9,697 nucleotides of DNA from CAYSYM01 sp964435115 (GCA_964435115.1 CAYSYM010000084.1:1-9697), one strand, 5' to 3'. Shown: positions 1 to 6,504, counted from the first letter of the stretch. Program-made: numbers and translations. Notes: generated by a model not told the origin, from the letters alone.

Positions 1-48
1 AGTCCCCTGCACGTGCGAGATGTCGTAGCACTCGATTCGGTGCGGCAT
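1..48 (-). CDS. Partial UvrC-type endonuclease catalytic segment, runs off the left edge
   Basis: The minus strand reads MPHRIECYDISHVQGT from an ATG at 46-48 to the window edge. This matches the start of the C-terminal RNase H-like endonuclease domain of UvrC, where a PHRIExxDxS(N/H) block carries a catalytic aspartate (here the Asp of YDIS). In full-length UvrC this block lies mid-protein, after the GIY-YIG and UVR regions. Upstream, the same frame stays open only back to the TAG at 250-252, which is the stop of the oxidoreductase gene, and the residues in between do not resemble UvrC. There is no convincing ribosome site before the ATG. It could be a short UvrC-like protein with only the C-terminal half, a truncated or frameshifted uvrC, or a rearrangement. 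The motif match is strong for 16 residues; the gene structure and start are uncertain. Confidence 0.5.
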   Translation of the reverse strand, partial: MPHRIECYDISHVQGT

Positions 49-199
49 CTGGGCCGTCGAGGGCCGGCCTCCGGCTGAGGAGGAGCCACGCTCGTGACTG
101 CCCCGTCGTCGGCCATCTCCGCGTGGCCGCAGGGATAGACCCGGGTAGTGGCCAGGGCCGGCGGGCTGAAATCGGCCGATCCGGCATCTACCTGATGTC

Positions 200-224
200 C
201 GCGCCGGAGGGTCGCTCCGGCGCG
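200..224 (-). terminator. GC-rich hairpin downstream of the flavin oxidoreductase gene
   Basis: A perfect 10-bp stem (CGCGCCGGAG at 200-209 with CTCCGGCGCG at 215-224) encloses a 5-base loop. It starts 25 bases past the stop codon of the minus-strand oxidoreductase gene. No T-run follows in the direction of transcription, so it is not a classical intrinsic terminator. Its position suggests a 3'-end structure for the minus-strand transcript, acting in termination or message protection. Confidence 0.5.
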
Positions 225-249
225 GCGTGCCTACAGGTGCAGGCCAGAG

Positions 250-1239
250 CTACACGACGGTGGCGCCGCGGCCGAAGGCCGGCAGCACCCACTCGCCTAG
301 CAGCTCCAGCTCCCGCAGAATGAACGCGTGCGGGGTCGTGGCGCTGCTGAGGCGGAAGATCATGTGCTGGGTGCCGAAGTCGCGCGCGTAGGCCTGGACC
401 TGCGCCACGACGGTCTCGGGGCTGCCCACGATGAAGCGGTTAGCGGAGAGCGTCTCCAGCCCATCCACCCGCGCGGCGCCACCCGAGATGAGCGGGTGCC
501 CCCAGCCGCCACCGTACTCGTCGCGGTAGTTGGGCAGCAGGTAGCGCTCGGCCGCCTCCACGGCGGCGCCGTCCGTCTCCGCCACGATCAGCTCGCGCGT
601 CAGCGGCCACTCGGAGGCCGCGGTCGCGGACCTCAGCCGCGCGACGGTCGCTTTGGCGGCGAGCAGCTTTGGCAGGTCGGCCGTCGGACCGGGCAGCCAC
701 TCGTCGGCGTACTGCGCCGCGCGGCGTAGGTTCTGCTCGCCCCAGCCGCCGGCCCAGAGCGGCACCGGGTACGGGGCGAGCGGGCGCACGCGCGCCTCGC
801 GAAGCTGGAAGAAGCGGCCCTCGTGCGTGACCGTCTCGCCCCGTACCAGCGGCCTGAGGACCTTCAGCGCCTCCTCGTAGCGTCGCCCGCGCGTCTGCAC
901 GTCCACGCCGTAGGCGCGGTACTCGTCCTCGCGGTACCCCATGCCCACGCCAAGCACGAAGCGTCCCTCCGACATGCTCGAGAGCAGGTGCGCTTCTTCC
1001 GCGAGCCGCAGCGGGTGGTAGAACGGCAGCACCACCACGTTGGCGCCCAGCACGATCCGCTGCGTGGCGGTGGCGTAGCCGGCCAGCCCGACCATCGGGG
1101 TGCCCCAGTAGTGCTGCTCCGCCAGGTGGTGCTCCGAGAGCCAGACGGAATCAAAACCCGCCTGCTCGGCAAGGCGCACTTCGTCCAGCGATTCGCGATA
1201 GCGCAGGCCGCCCTCGGTCGGCACGATCCCGAACTTCAA
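250..1239 (-). CDS. Luciferase-like (LLM class) flavin-dependent oxidoreductase
   Basis: Predicted cytosolic TIM-barrel oxidoreductase of the bacterial luciferase-like family, which uses reduced FMN or F420 on varied substrates. The protein is 329 residues, normal for the family. Visible hallmarks are the KFGIVP first strand, SEHH (about 35-38), the GVGMGYREDEY segment (about 97-107), the ALKVLRPLVRGETVTHEG helix (about 124-141) and PVPLWAGG (about 158-165). I place the start at the TTG at 1237-1239: GAGAGGAG lies 5 bases upstream, and the next residues are the family's normal N-terminus. A longer frame back to 1323 would add an Arg-rich 28-residue leader that is merely the translated intercistronic hairpin. 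It lies 99 bases behind the binding-protein gene on the same strand and probably ends that transcript. It may act on the imported compound, for example by monooxygenation, but substrate and cofactor choice cannot be read from the sequence. Confidence 0.9.
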   Translation of the reverse strand: MKFGIVPTEGGLRYRESLDEVRLAEQAGFDSVWLSEHHLAEQHYWGTPMVGLAGYATATQRIVLGANVVVLPFYHPLRLAEEAHLLSSMSEGRFVLGVGMGYREDEYRAYGVDVQTRGRRYEEALKVLRPLVRGETVTHEGRFFQLREARVRPLAPYPVPLWAGGWGEQNLRRAAQYADEWLPGPTADLPKLLAAKATVARLRSATAASEWPLTRELIVAETDGAAVEAAERYLLPNYRDEYGGGWGHPLISGGAARVDGLETLSANRFIVGSPETVVAQVQAYARDFGTQHMIFRLSSATTPHAFILRELELLGEWVLPAFGRGATVV

Positions 1240-1274
1240 GGACGCTCCTCTCAGTATGCCCGCGGGCACGATGG

Positions 1275-1313
1275 GGCGGCGCCGACCCGGTTCGAGCCGG
1301 AGCCGGCGCCGCC
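1275..1313 (-). repeat. Large intercistronic inverted repeat between the binding-protein and oxidoreductase genes
   Basis: GGCGGCGCCG (1275-1284) pairs perfectly with CGGCGCCGCC (1304-1313), and inside it CCGG at 1287-1290 can pair with CCGG at 1297-1300 across a 6-base loop. It lies between the binding-protein stop (1339) and the oxidoreductase start (1239). There is no T-run. It may be a partial terminator or a 3' stabilising structure that favours expression of the binding protein over the downstream gene. This is inferred from position and structure only. Confidence 0.55.
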
Positions 1314-1338
1314 GATGCGGCACGTCGAACAGGCGCCC

Positions 1339-2448
1339 CTACGCGGTCGGGATGAACTCGTTGGTGTAGAAGCTGTCTGCCGTCCGGTCGGTCTTCAGGT
1401 CGCGGTACTCCTTCATGAGTTTGAGCGTCTGCTCCCAGTCCGCCTGCGCCGCGTACCCGATCGGCTTCCCCTTGGTGTTGGCCGACTCGAGCAGCACGAT
1501 GTCCACCGCGAGCTGGTCCTTGGTGGACTGCGGGTCCAGGTCAGGCTTGACCTTGAGTGCTGCCTGCACCGCGGCGTCAGGCTCTTTCTTGGCGTCCTCC
1601 CAGCCGCGAACCGTCGCCTGCACGAAGCCACGCACCGCGTCCGCGTTGTCCTTGAGGAAGTCTGGGTGGACCAGCAGCGTGATGCCGACGGTGTTCACGC
1701 CCACGTCGGCAAACTTGATCTGCTCCACCTCGAAGCCCTTGTACTTGATGGTGAAGTACTGGTCGTCGATGCCACCCAGCAGCGCGTCGACGCGCTTCTC
1801 CATGACGGCGGGCGGCTTGGCGGCCGCGTCCATCTGCACGAGCTGGATCTTGCCGGCGTCCAGCTTGTTAGCCGCCACCACGGCCGGCCAGAGCTGGCTG
1901 AGCGCGTCGCCGGCCGTGACCGCGAGCTTCTTCCCCTCGACGTCCTTGATGGTCTTGATGCCGGCTTCCTTGAGCGAGATCACACCGTAGCTGGAGGTGT
2001 TCAGCAGCGACATCACCGCCTTGATCGGGGCCCCCTGGCTGGCGGTGAGCATGAGCGAGCCGGCGTCGGCCATGCCGAACGTGTCCGACTTGTTGGCGAT
2101 GAGCTGCGCGGTCTTGGCGGAGCCGCCACCTTCACCAATGTCCAGGTTGATGCCGTTCGCCGCGTAGTAGCCGCGGTCCTTCGCCAGCAGGAAGGGCGCG
2201 TGGAGCCCGCCGATGTACCAGTTCAGGCGCAGCGACAGGTTCTTCATGGCGGCGGGCGCCTTCGCCGCCGGCGCGGTGGTCGGCGCGGCCGCCGGGGCCG
2301 CGGTGGGCTTCGGCGGCGCCGGGGCAGTCGTCGGCGCCGCGGCGGGCGCCGCCTGCTGGCAGGCGGCGAGCAGCGAGCCGGCGGACCCGACCACGATGAG
2401 CTGCAAGATCGAGCGGCGTGTGAAGCGGCGCGGCATAGCTGACTCCAT
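1339..2448 (-). CDS. ABC transporter substrate-binding lipoprotein, NMT1/SsuA/ThiY type
   Basis: Extracytoplasmic solute receptor for an ABC importer, expected to be lipid-anchored outside the membrane. The 369-residue protein has a twin-arginine-like signal (RRSILQ, residues 11-16), a hydrophobic stretch and the lipobox LLAAC with Cys30. A Pro/Ala/Thr linker follows (31-67, AAPTTAPA repeated twice), then an NMT1-like periplasmic-binding domain starting at LSLRLNWYIGGLHAPF with AKDRGYYAANGINL. The ATG at 2446-2448 is chosen because AAGGGGG lies 6 bases upstream and it gives a sensible signal peptide; the frame is open to 2502 but would add 18 unlikely residues. Members of this family bind sulfonates, pyrimidines, riboflavin or other small molecules; the ligand is not predictable here. 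The matching permease and ATPase are on the opposite strand beyond iclR. The Pro/Ala/Thr linker is typical of Chloroflexota lipoproteins. Confidence 0.93.
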   Translation of the reverse strand: MESAMPRRFTRRSILQLIVVGSAGSLLAACQQAAPAAAPTTAPAPPKPTAAPAAAPTTAPAAKAPAAMKNLSLRLNWYIGGLHAPFLLAKDRGYYAANGINLDIGEGGGSAKTAQLIANKSDTFGMADAGSLMLTASQGAPIKAVMSLLNTSSYGVISLKEAGIKTIKDVEGKKLAVTAGDALSQLWPAVVAANKLDAGKIQLVQMDAAAKPPAVMEKRVDALLGGIDDQYFTIKYKGFEVEQIKFADVGVNTVGITLLVHPDFLKDNADAVRGFVQATVRGWEDAKKEPDAAVQAALKVKPDLDPQSTKDQLAVDIVLLESANTKGKPIGYAAQADWEQTLKLMKEYRDLKTDRTADSFYTNEFIPTA

Positions 2449-2529
2449 CGTGAACCCCCTTGTGTGCCTGAGTGCGCTCCGCGAAGGTGTGCTCAACCGC
2501 ATAGACGAAGGCTTGAGTGAAACGCTCGT

Positions 2530-3393
2530 TCACCCGCTCGGCGGGTGCCTGAGCGAGACGTTGGTGAAGGTGACGACGTACGGCCCCCAGGTCTCGCCGA
2601 GCAGGCGGGCAGCGGCAATCACATCCGGGGCCCACCCCTCGAGCTGCTCTCTGCTGACACGCGGGACCGGGCCGGCCACACTGACGGTGCCCACGGCCGT
2701 CGGGGTGCCGTCGTTGCCCCGCGCCCAGATGGGCGCGGCGATCGCCAAGACCCCTAGATCGCCTTCCTCGATCGCCAGGCCGTAGCCGCGCTCCGCCGTC
2801 CGGTCCAGCTCCGCCGCGAACTGCTCTGCACTCGTGATGCTGTGCGGCGTTCGCGCGTCCAGCCCGCGGCGGAGCACCAGCCGCAGCGCCTCGCCGCGGT
2901 CGAGGGTCGCCAGCCACGCCTTGCCCGACGCCGTCGTGTGCAGGACGACGTCGTTGCCCATGTCCGGGTCGATGATCAAGACGCTGTTCGCCCCCTGCGC
3001 GCGGGCAATCCACCGCAACGTCCCATCTTCGACGACCGTCATGCGCACCATTTCGCGTGTCTTCTCGGCCAAACGGTCGAGGATGGGCTGCGCCCACTGG
3101 CTGAGTCCCGTCGCCTCCAGGTGGCGGAAGCCGAGCGCCGTGATCAAGAAGGTCAGCTTGTAGCGGTCGGAGATCGCGTCCTTGAAGACGAAGCCGCGAT
3201 GCTCCATCTCGCCCAGGATCCGCAGCGCGTTGGCGCGATCCGCGCCGAGGCTCGCGGCAATCTCGGCCAGGCGCAGCCCGTGGCTGCTGCTGGCCAAGAG
3301 CTCCAGGATGCGGAGCGCCCTGGCCACGGACAGGACGGACGCTCGTCCATCAGATTCGGCAACTCCGTTGCGACTTGCCACGGGGCGAGGCAT
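2530..3393 (-). CDS. IclR-family transcriptional regulator
   Basis: DNA-binding regulator of 287 residues, the usual IclR length plus a short N-terminal extension. The winged helix-turn-helix spans about 18-80 (SVLSVARALRILELLA, then LRLAEIAASLGADRANALRILGEME split over the helices). The effector domain spans about 90-270, with the signatures HTTASGKAWLA (152-162) and ERGYGLAIEEGDLGVLAIAAP (201-221). It is first on the minus strand, 81 bases ahead of the binding-protein gene, and diverges from the permease-ATPase-lyase operon, which suggests it controls both arms in response to the imported compound or a product. There is no Shine-Dalgarno before the ATG at 3391-3393. A promoter-like -35/-10 pair would place transcription only a few bases upstream, so translation may be almost leaderless. 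A candidate operator half-buried in codons 8-12 suggests autoregulation. IclR proteins may repress or activate; which applies here is unknown. Confidence 0.95.
   Translation of the reverse strand: MPRPVASRNGVAESDGRASVLSVARALRILELLASSSHGLRLAEIAASLGADRANALRILGEMEHRGFVFKDAISDRYKLTFLITALGFRHLEATGLSQWAQPILDRLAEKTREMVRMTVVEDGTLRWIARAQGANSVLIIDPDMGNDVVLHTTASGKAWLATLDRGEALRLVLRRGLDARTPHSITSAEQFAAELDRTAERGYGLAIEEGDLGVLAIAAPIWARGNDGTPTAVGTVSVAGPVPRVSREQLEGWAPDVIAAARLLGETWGPYVVTFTNVSLRHPPSG
2531..2547 (-). repeat. Hairpin over the iclR stop codon
   Basis: CACCCGC (2531-2537) and GCGGGTG (2541-2547) form a perfect 7-bp stem with a 3-base loop. It covers the last codons and stop of iclR. It precedes the 81-base gap to the binding-protein gene and could attenuate or process the message between them. 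No T-run follows. Confidence 0.35.
3358..3372. promoter_or_regulatory. Candidate operator 1 (15-bp inverted repeat inside the start of iclR)
   Basis: GGCAACTCCGTTGCG contains the perfect dyad GCAAC-TCC-GTTGC (3359-3371). It matches the site at 3456-3470 in 13 of 15 positions. It lies in iclR codons 8-12, about 25-38 bases downstream of the predicted iclR transcription start, a place where a bound regulator could block its own transcription. Assigning it to the adjacent IclR protein is inference. Confidence 0.5.
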
Positions 3394-3402
3394 GGCGGAG
3401 CC

Positions 3403-3431
3403 AGTGTAGGAGGCCTGTACACGCTTGACAA
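3403..3431 (-). promoter_or_regulatory. Predicted iclR promoter with a near-leaderless start
   Basis: On the minus strand TTGTCA (complement of 3426-3431) is followed after 17 bases by TACACT (complement of 3403-3408), a good sigma-70-like pair in a GC-rich setting. The expected start of transcription is near 3396, only about 3 bases before the iclR ATG at 3393. This would explain the missing ribosome-binding site. Confidence 0.5.
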
Positions 3432-3434
3432 GCG
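3422..3434. promoter_or_regulatory. 13-bp palindrome holding both divergent -35 hexamers
   Basis: CGCTTGACAAGCG is a perfect dyad (6-1-6). It contains TTGACA on the plus strand (3425-3430) and TTGTCA on the minus strand (3426-3431), so both divergent -35 elements overlap on one face. It could be a third regulator site, or simply the consequence of two back-to-back -35 elements. Confidence 0.45.
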
Positions 3435-3455
3435 CGCGGCACGCCCGGCTAGCAT
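3425..3455 (+). promoter_or_regulatory. Predicted promoter of the permease-ATPase-lyase operon
   Basis: A consensus TTGACA (3425-3430) is followed, after a long 19-base spacer, by TAGCAT (3450-3455), 4 of 6 matches to the -10 consensus. Transcription would begin near 3462, inside candidate operator 2, leaving a leader of about 50 bases before the permease GTG. The weak -10 and long spacer fit a promoter that needs an activator, but that is inference. Confidence 0.4.
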
Positions 3456-3470
3456 GGCAACGCCGTTGCC
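3456..3470. promoter_or_regulatory. Candidate operator 2 (15-bp perfect inverted repeat at the permease operon start)
   Basis: GGCAACGCCGTTGCC is a perfect 6-3-6 dyad directly after the predicted -10 of the plus-strand operon, covering the expected transcription start. It differs from the 3358-3372 site at two positions only. The centres are 98 bp apart. Paired sites of the same sequence flanking a divergent promoter region suggest binding by the adjacent IclR dimer or tetramer. Confidence 0.55.
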
Positions 3471-3512
3471 GGGCCGGTGCGTGTGGCCGGGGGAGGGAGC
3501 GGAGGACGACAG

Positions 3513-4400
3513 GTGCTGGAAGCCGGAGAGGCGCTCGAGGCTCAGGACGCGGCGGTTACCCGCTCCCGCGACTCCGCGTCCGCGCCTGCCGATGGCCAGT
3601 CCGCGCGGCACGGACGCGGCATCGGCATTCCGCGCAAGCTTGAGGGGCCGCTGACGTTCGTCCTGGTGCTGCTGGTGTGGGAGGCTGGCGTAGCGCTCCT
3701 GCGCGTGCCGCAGTACGTGCTTCCCGCCCCCAGCGCCGTCGTCGAAACGATGGTCGCCAGGCGAGAGACGCTCTTGCTGAGCACGCTGATCACCGGGCAG
3801 GAGATCCTCGCCGGCTACCTGCTCGCCGTCGTCATCAGCATCCCGCTCGCCCTGGCCATCGCCTACTCGCGCTTCTTCGAGCGCACGCTGTACCCGATCC
3901 TGGTGTTCTCGCAGAACATCCCCAAGATCGCGCTCGCTCCGCTCTTCGTCATCTGGCTGGGGTTTGGCTTCAGCTCCAAGCTCCTGCTCACGTTCTTGCT
4001 GTGCTTCTTCCCGATCGTGGTCGACGGCATCGTGGGCTTCAAGTCGGTCGACCCGGACGTGATGGACCTGGCACGGTCCACGGGCGCCAACGGCTGGCGG
4101 CTGTTCACCAAGATTCGCCTTCCCCAGGCGCTGCCCAACATCTTCGCCGGCCTCAAGGTCTCCTCCGCGCTCGCCCCCGTGGGGGCTATCGTAGCGGAGT
4201 TCGTCGCGTCGGACCGCGGGCTCGGCTACCTGCTGCTGCAAGCGAATGGCGACCTGAACACGCGGCTCGCCTTCGCGGACATCGCCATTCTCTCGACTGT
4301 CGGCGTGCTGCTGTACTTCGTGGTCGAAGCCATCGAGCGACTCGTGATCCCGTGGCACGTCTCGCAGCGCGCCTCGGAAGGCAGTGAGGTGCCCGAGTGA
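3513..4400 (+). CDS. ABC transporter permease, SsuC/TauC type
   Basis: Integral membrane subunit of the importer, a BPD_transp_1 family protein. The GTG start at 3513 has GGAGG 7 bases upstream and gives 295 residues. The N-terminus (1-45) is a polar cytoplasmic extension, followed by transmembrane segments near 46-64, 98-118, 127-150, 156-176, 215-232 and 255-276. The cytoplasmic EAA-type loop that contacts the ATPase is visible as DLARSTGANGWRLFTKIRLP (185-204), with the conserved Gly191 and the IRLP ending. FSQNIPKIALAPLFVIWLG (132-150) is characteristic of the sulfonate/nitrate/pyrimidine-precursor group. Its stop overlaps the ATPase start by 4 bases (GTGA), implying translational coupling. 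It should pair with the lipoprotein receptor encoded on the opposite strand at 1339-2448, because no other receptor gene is present. The substrate is unknown. Confidence 0.95.
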   Translation: MLEAGEALEAQDAAVTRSRDSASAPADGQSARHGRGIGIPRKLEGPLTFVLVLLVWEAGVALLRVPQYVLPAPSAVVETMVARRETLLLSTLITGQEILAGYLLAVVISIPLALAIAYSRFFERTLYPILVFSQNIPKIALAPLFVIWLGFGFSSKLLLTFLLCFFPIVVDGIVGFKSVDPDVMDLARSTGANGWRLFTKIRLPQALPNIFAGLKVSSALAPVGAIVAEFVASDRGLGYLLLQANGDLNTRLAFADIAILSTVGVLLYFVVEAIERLVIPWHVSQRASEGSEVPE

Positions 4401-5182
4401 CCGTCGCGGCGACTCCGCGCCAGCAGCGGATCGAGATCGAGCGGCTGAGCAAGCGCTTCCGCACCGGCACCGTGGCGCTGGAGGACGTCAGCTTGACCAT
4501 CGAGCCTGGCGAGTTCGTTTCGGTGCTCGGCCCATCGGGCTGCGGCAAGAGCACGCTGGTGCGCATCGTGGCCGGCCTGCTGCCAGCCACCGAGGGGCAG
4601 GTGCGTATTGGCGGGCGGCCGGTCTCGGGACCGCATACCGAGATTGGCATCGTCTTCCAGAGTCCCGTACTGCTCGAGTGGCGCACGGTCCTGGGCAACG
4701 TCCTGCTGCAGGCGGAGCTGCGTGGACTGCCGGTCGAGTCCTACCGGCCGCGGGCGGAGGAGCTGCTGGCGATGGTCGGACTGAGCGAGTGCCACGACCA
4801 CCGGCCGCACCAGCTCTCCGGCGGCATGCGCCAGCGGACGTCGATCTGCCGGGCCCTCGTCCACGATCCCCCACTGCTGCTGATGGACGAGCCGTTCGGC
4901 GCACTGGACGCACTCACGCGCGAGCAGATGCGCATCGACATCGAGCGGCTGTGGCTGGCGACCGGCAAGACGGTCATCTTCATCACCCACAGCGTGGACG
5001 AGGCTGTGCTGCTGAGCGACCGCGTCGTCGTGCTCTCGCCGCGCCCCGGCCGCGTGGAGCGGATCATTCCCATCCACCTGCCGCGCCCGCGTGGGCTCGA
5101 GGCGCGCAAGTCTGCCGGTTTCACGGCCATCACCGAGACCATCACGGAGATCTTCCTCGCCCGCGGCGTGCTGCGGGGCTGA
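4397..5182 (+). CDS. ABC transporter ATP-binding protein, SsuB/TauB type
   Basis: Cytoplasmic ATPase that powers the importer; 261 residues, normal for the nitrate/sulfonate/taurine class. All nucleotide-binding motifs are intact: Walker A GPSGCGKST (45-53), Q-loop Gln88 in GIVFQSPVLLEWRTV, signature LSGGMRQR (140-147), Walker B LLLMDEP (160-166), D-loop GALD and the H-loop His198 in FITHSVDEA. The sequence LLEWRTVLGNV after the Q-loop is typical of this subfamily. The GTG start overlaps the permease stop by 4 bases, with GAGGTG 5 bases upstream. The lyase gene follows 17 bases later, so the three genes should be one transcript. Nothing in the protein indicates the transported compound. Confidence 0.97.
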   Translation: MTVAATPRQQRIEIERLSKRFRTGTVALEDVSLTIEPGEFVSVLGPSGCGKSTLVRIVAGLLPATEGQVRIGGRPVSGPHTEIGIVFQSPVLLEWRTVLGNVLLQAELRGLPVESYRPRAEELLAMVGLSECHDHRPHQLSGGMRQRTSICRALVHDPPLLLMDEPFGALDALTREQMRIDIERLWLATGKTVIFITHSVDEAVLLSDRVVVLSPRPGRVERIIPIHLPRPRGLEARKSAGFTAITETITEIFLARGVLRG

Positions 5183-5199
5183 GGGACGGAGGGACACAC

Positions 5200-6114
5200 G
5201 TGCAGCCTCTGCAGGGCATCATCTCGGCGCCCGTCCTGCCCATGCGGCCGGACTACTCGATCGACTGGGACTCGCTGCGGCGCTACATCTGCTGGGTGGC
5301 GGAGCAGAAGCCGGCCGCGATCGCCATGAACATGGATGCCAGCGAGGGCCCTTCGCTCTCAGCCGAGGAGCGGGTCGCGGTGATCCGCGAGGTCCGCCGC
5401 CTGGTGGACGGCCTGTGTCCGGTGTTCTCGGGGCTGATCGCCGGCTGGACGCGCGAGGCTGTCGAGCACGGCCAGGGCCTGAGGGAAGCCGGCGCCCAGG
5501 GGCTGGCCGTCTTCCCGCCGTTCCCGACCTTCCTGGGCAAGCCGGTACCGACCGAGATGATCTACCGGTACCACAAGGACATCGCCGAGGGCGTGGGGCT
5601 GCCGCTGGTCGCGTTCCAGTTCCCCACCGCGTGGGGCCCGGACTACCCGCCGGAGGCGCTCGAGCGGCTCGCCTCGATCCCCGAGATCGTCGGCCTCAAG
5701 GAAGCGTCGTTCGACACGCCGAGAACGCTGGAGACGATCGAGGCCGCGCGCCACCTGCCGCGCAAGATCGGCATCATGACCGGCAGCGACACCTTCATCC
5801 TGGAAGCGCTGCTGCTGGGCTGCGACGGGGCGCTGATCGGCTTCGCCAGCACGGCGACCGGCGAGCTGGTGCGCATGCGCCAGGCGGTCATGGACCGCGA
5901 CTACGCGACCGCGCACGAGGTCTGGGGCAGGCTTGGGCCGCTCGCGCGCTACTGCTGGCGCGCCCCGCTGCGCGACTACCGGCCGCGCATGAAAGAAGTG
6001 CTCAAGCTGCAAGGGTTGATTGCGCACACCACCGTTCGCCCGCCGCAGCTCGGCGTGGACGAGGCTGAGCGCGCCGAGCTGCGGCGCCTCGCGCAGCACG
6101 CCGGACTGCTCTAG
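5200..6114 (+). CDS. DapA-superfamily class I lyase/aldolase, not a true dihydrodipicolinate synthase
   Basis: TIM-barrel enzyme of the DHDPS/N-acetylneuraminate lyase superfamily, which forms a Schiff base with a 2-oxo acid. The GTG start at 5200 has GGAGGG 6 bases upstream and gives 304 residues, the normal size; a frame open back to 4384 only shadows the ATPase gene. The Schiff-base lysine is Lys167 in VGLKEAS. By eye alignment to E. coli DapA, the Thr-Thr of GTTGE becomes Asp46-Ala47 (NMDASEG), the Tyr107 position is Phe108 (VFPPF), the Tyr133 position is Phe139 and the Arg138 position is Ala144 (FQFPTAWG). The proton relay and carboxylate-binding arginine of DHDPS are thus absent, so a different reaction is expected, perhaps retro-aldol, hydration or dehydration of an oxo acid. 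It is the last gene of the transporter operon, which suggests that it acts on the imported compound. The exact reaction is unknown. Confidence 0.92.
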   Translation: MQPLQGIISAPVLPMRPDYSIDWDSLRRYICWVAEQKPAAIAMNMDASEGPSLSAEERVAVIREVRRLVDGLCPVFSGLIAGWTREAVEHGQGLREAGAQGLAVFPPFPTFLGKPVPTEMIYRYHKDIAEGVGLPLVAFQFPTAWGPDYPPEALERLASIPEIVGLKEASFDTPRTLETIEAARHLPRKIGIMTGSDTFILEALLLGCDGALIGFASTATGELVRMRQAVMDRDYATAHEVWGRLGPLARYCWRAPLRDYRPRMKEVLKLQGLIAHTTVRPPQLGVDEAERAELRRLAQHAGLL

Positions 6115-6169
6115 GACGACGGCGGGACCAGCTCAACGCAGGCCGACCCGCTCCAGGAATCCGAGCGCG

Positions 6170-6203
6170 GAGCGCCTCGGTCCGTGCTCGGGGCGAGGCG
6201 CTC
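6170..6203 (+). terminator. Hairpin downstream of the transporter-lyase operon
   Basis: GAGCGCCTCG (6170-6179) pairs perfectly with CGAGGCGCTC (6194-6203), and CCG/CGG inside the loop can form a short inner stem. It starts 55 bases past the lyase stop. There is no T-run after it. By position it is the likely 3' end of the plus-strand operon. Confidence 0.45.
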
Positions 6204-6481
6204 GGGGCGGTCGTTCCGCCTGCTGTTCACCGGCGGCGCGACCGGCCGGGCGCGTATCTCGGCGGCGTCGCAAGTTTGCAGGCAGCGAGAAACGCCGCTG
6301 GGCAGTCCTCCGCCGGACCGAGCTCGCACGGCTCGTCCTCCGGACGTCGGATGCTCGGCCTTCGGCGGTGTACGCGCGCTATCCGAGCAAGATTCCGTCG
6401 CTAGCGCCGCCTACCCCGGTCCTCCGCTCCTCTGAGCCCGGACGCCGTGGCACGCGGCGTGCGTTAGCCCGAGGACAGAGG

Positions 6482-6503
6482 CGCCAGCCCACACATGCTG
6501 GCG
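6482..6503 (+). promoter_or_regulatory. Leader hairpin upstream of the small membrane protein
   Basis: CGCCAGC (6482-6488) and GCTGGCG (6497-6503) form a perfect 7-bp stem with an 8-base loop. It stands immediately before the hairpin covering the ribosome site and could stack on it or be part of a longer folded leader. Confidence 0.4.
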
Positions 6504-6504
6504 A

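Noticed and set aside
1257..1268. Perfect 12-bp palindrome TGCCCGCGGGCA before the oxidoreductase ribosome site
   Set aside because: Short GC palindromes are frequent at this base composition, and no second copy was found to support a binding site.
823..2442. Long plus-strand open frame across the oxidoreductase and receptor genes
   Set aside because: It is antisense to two clear genes, its translation is Arg/His/Leu-rich with no domain, and such shadows are expected at this GC content.
2510..2562. Degenerate direct repeat TGAGYGARACG around the iclR end
   Set aside because: There are only two imperfect 11-base copies, one of them coding, with no link to a promoter or an element end.
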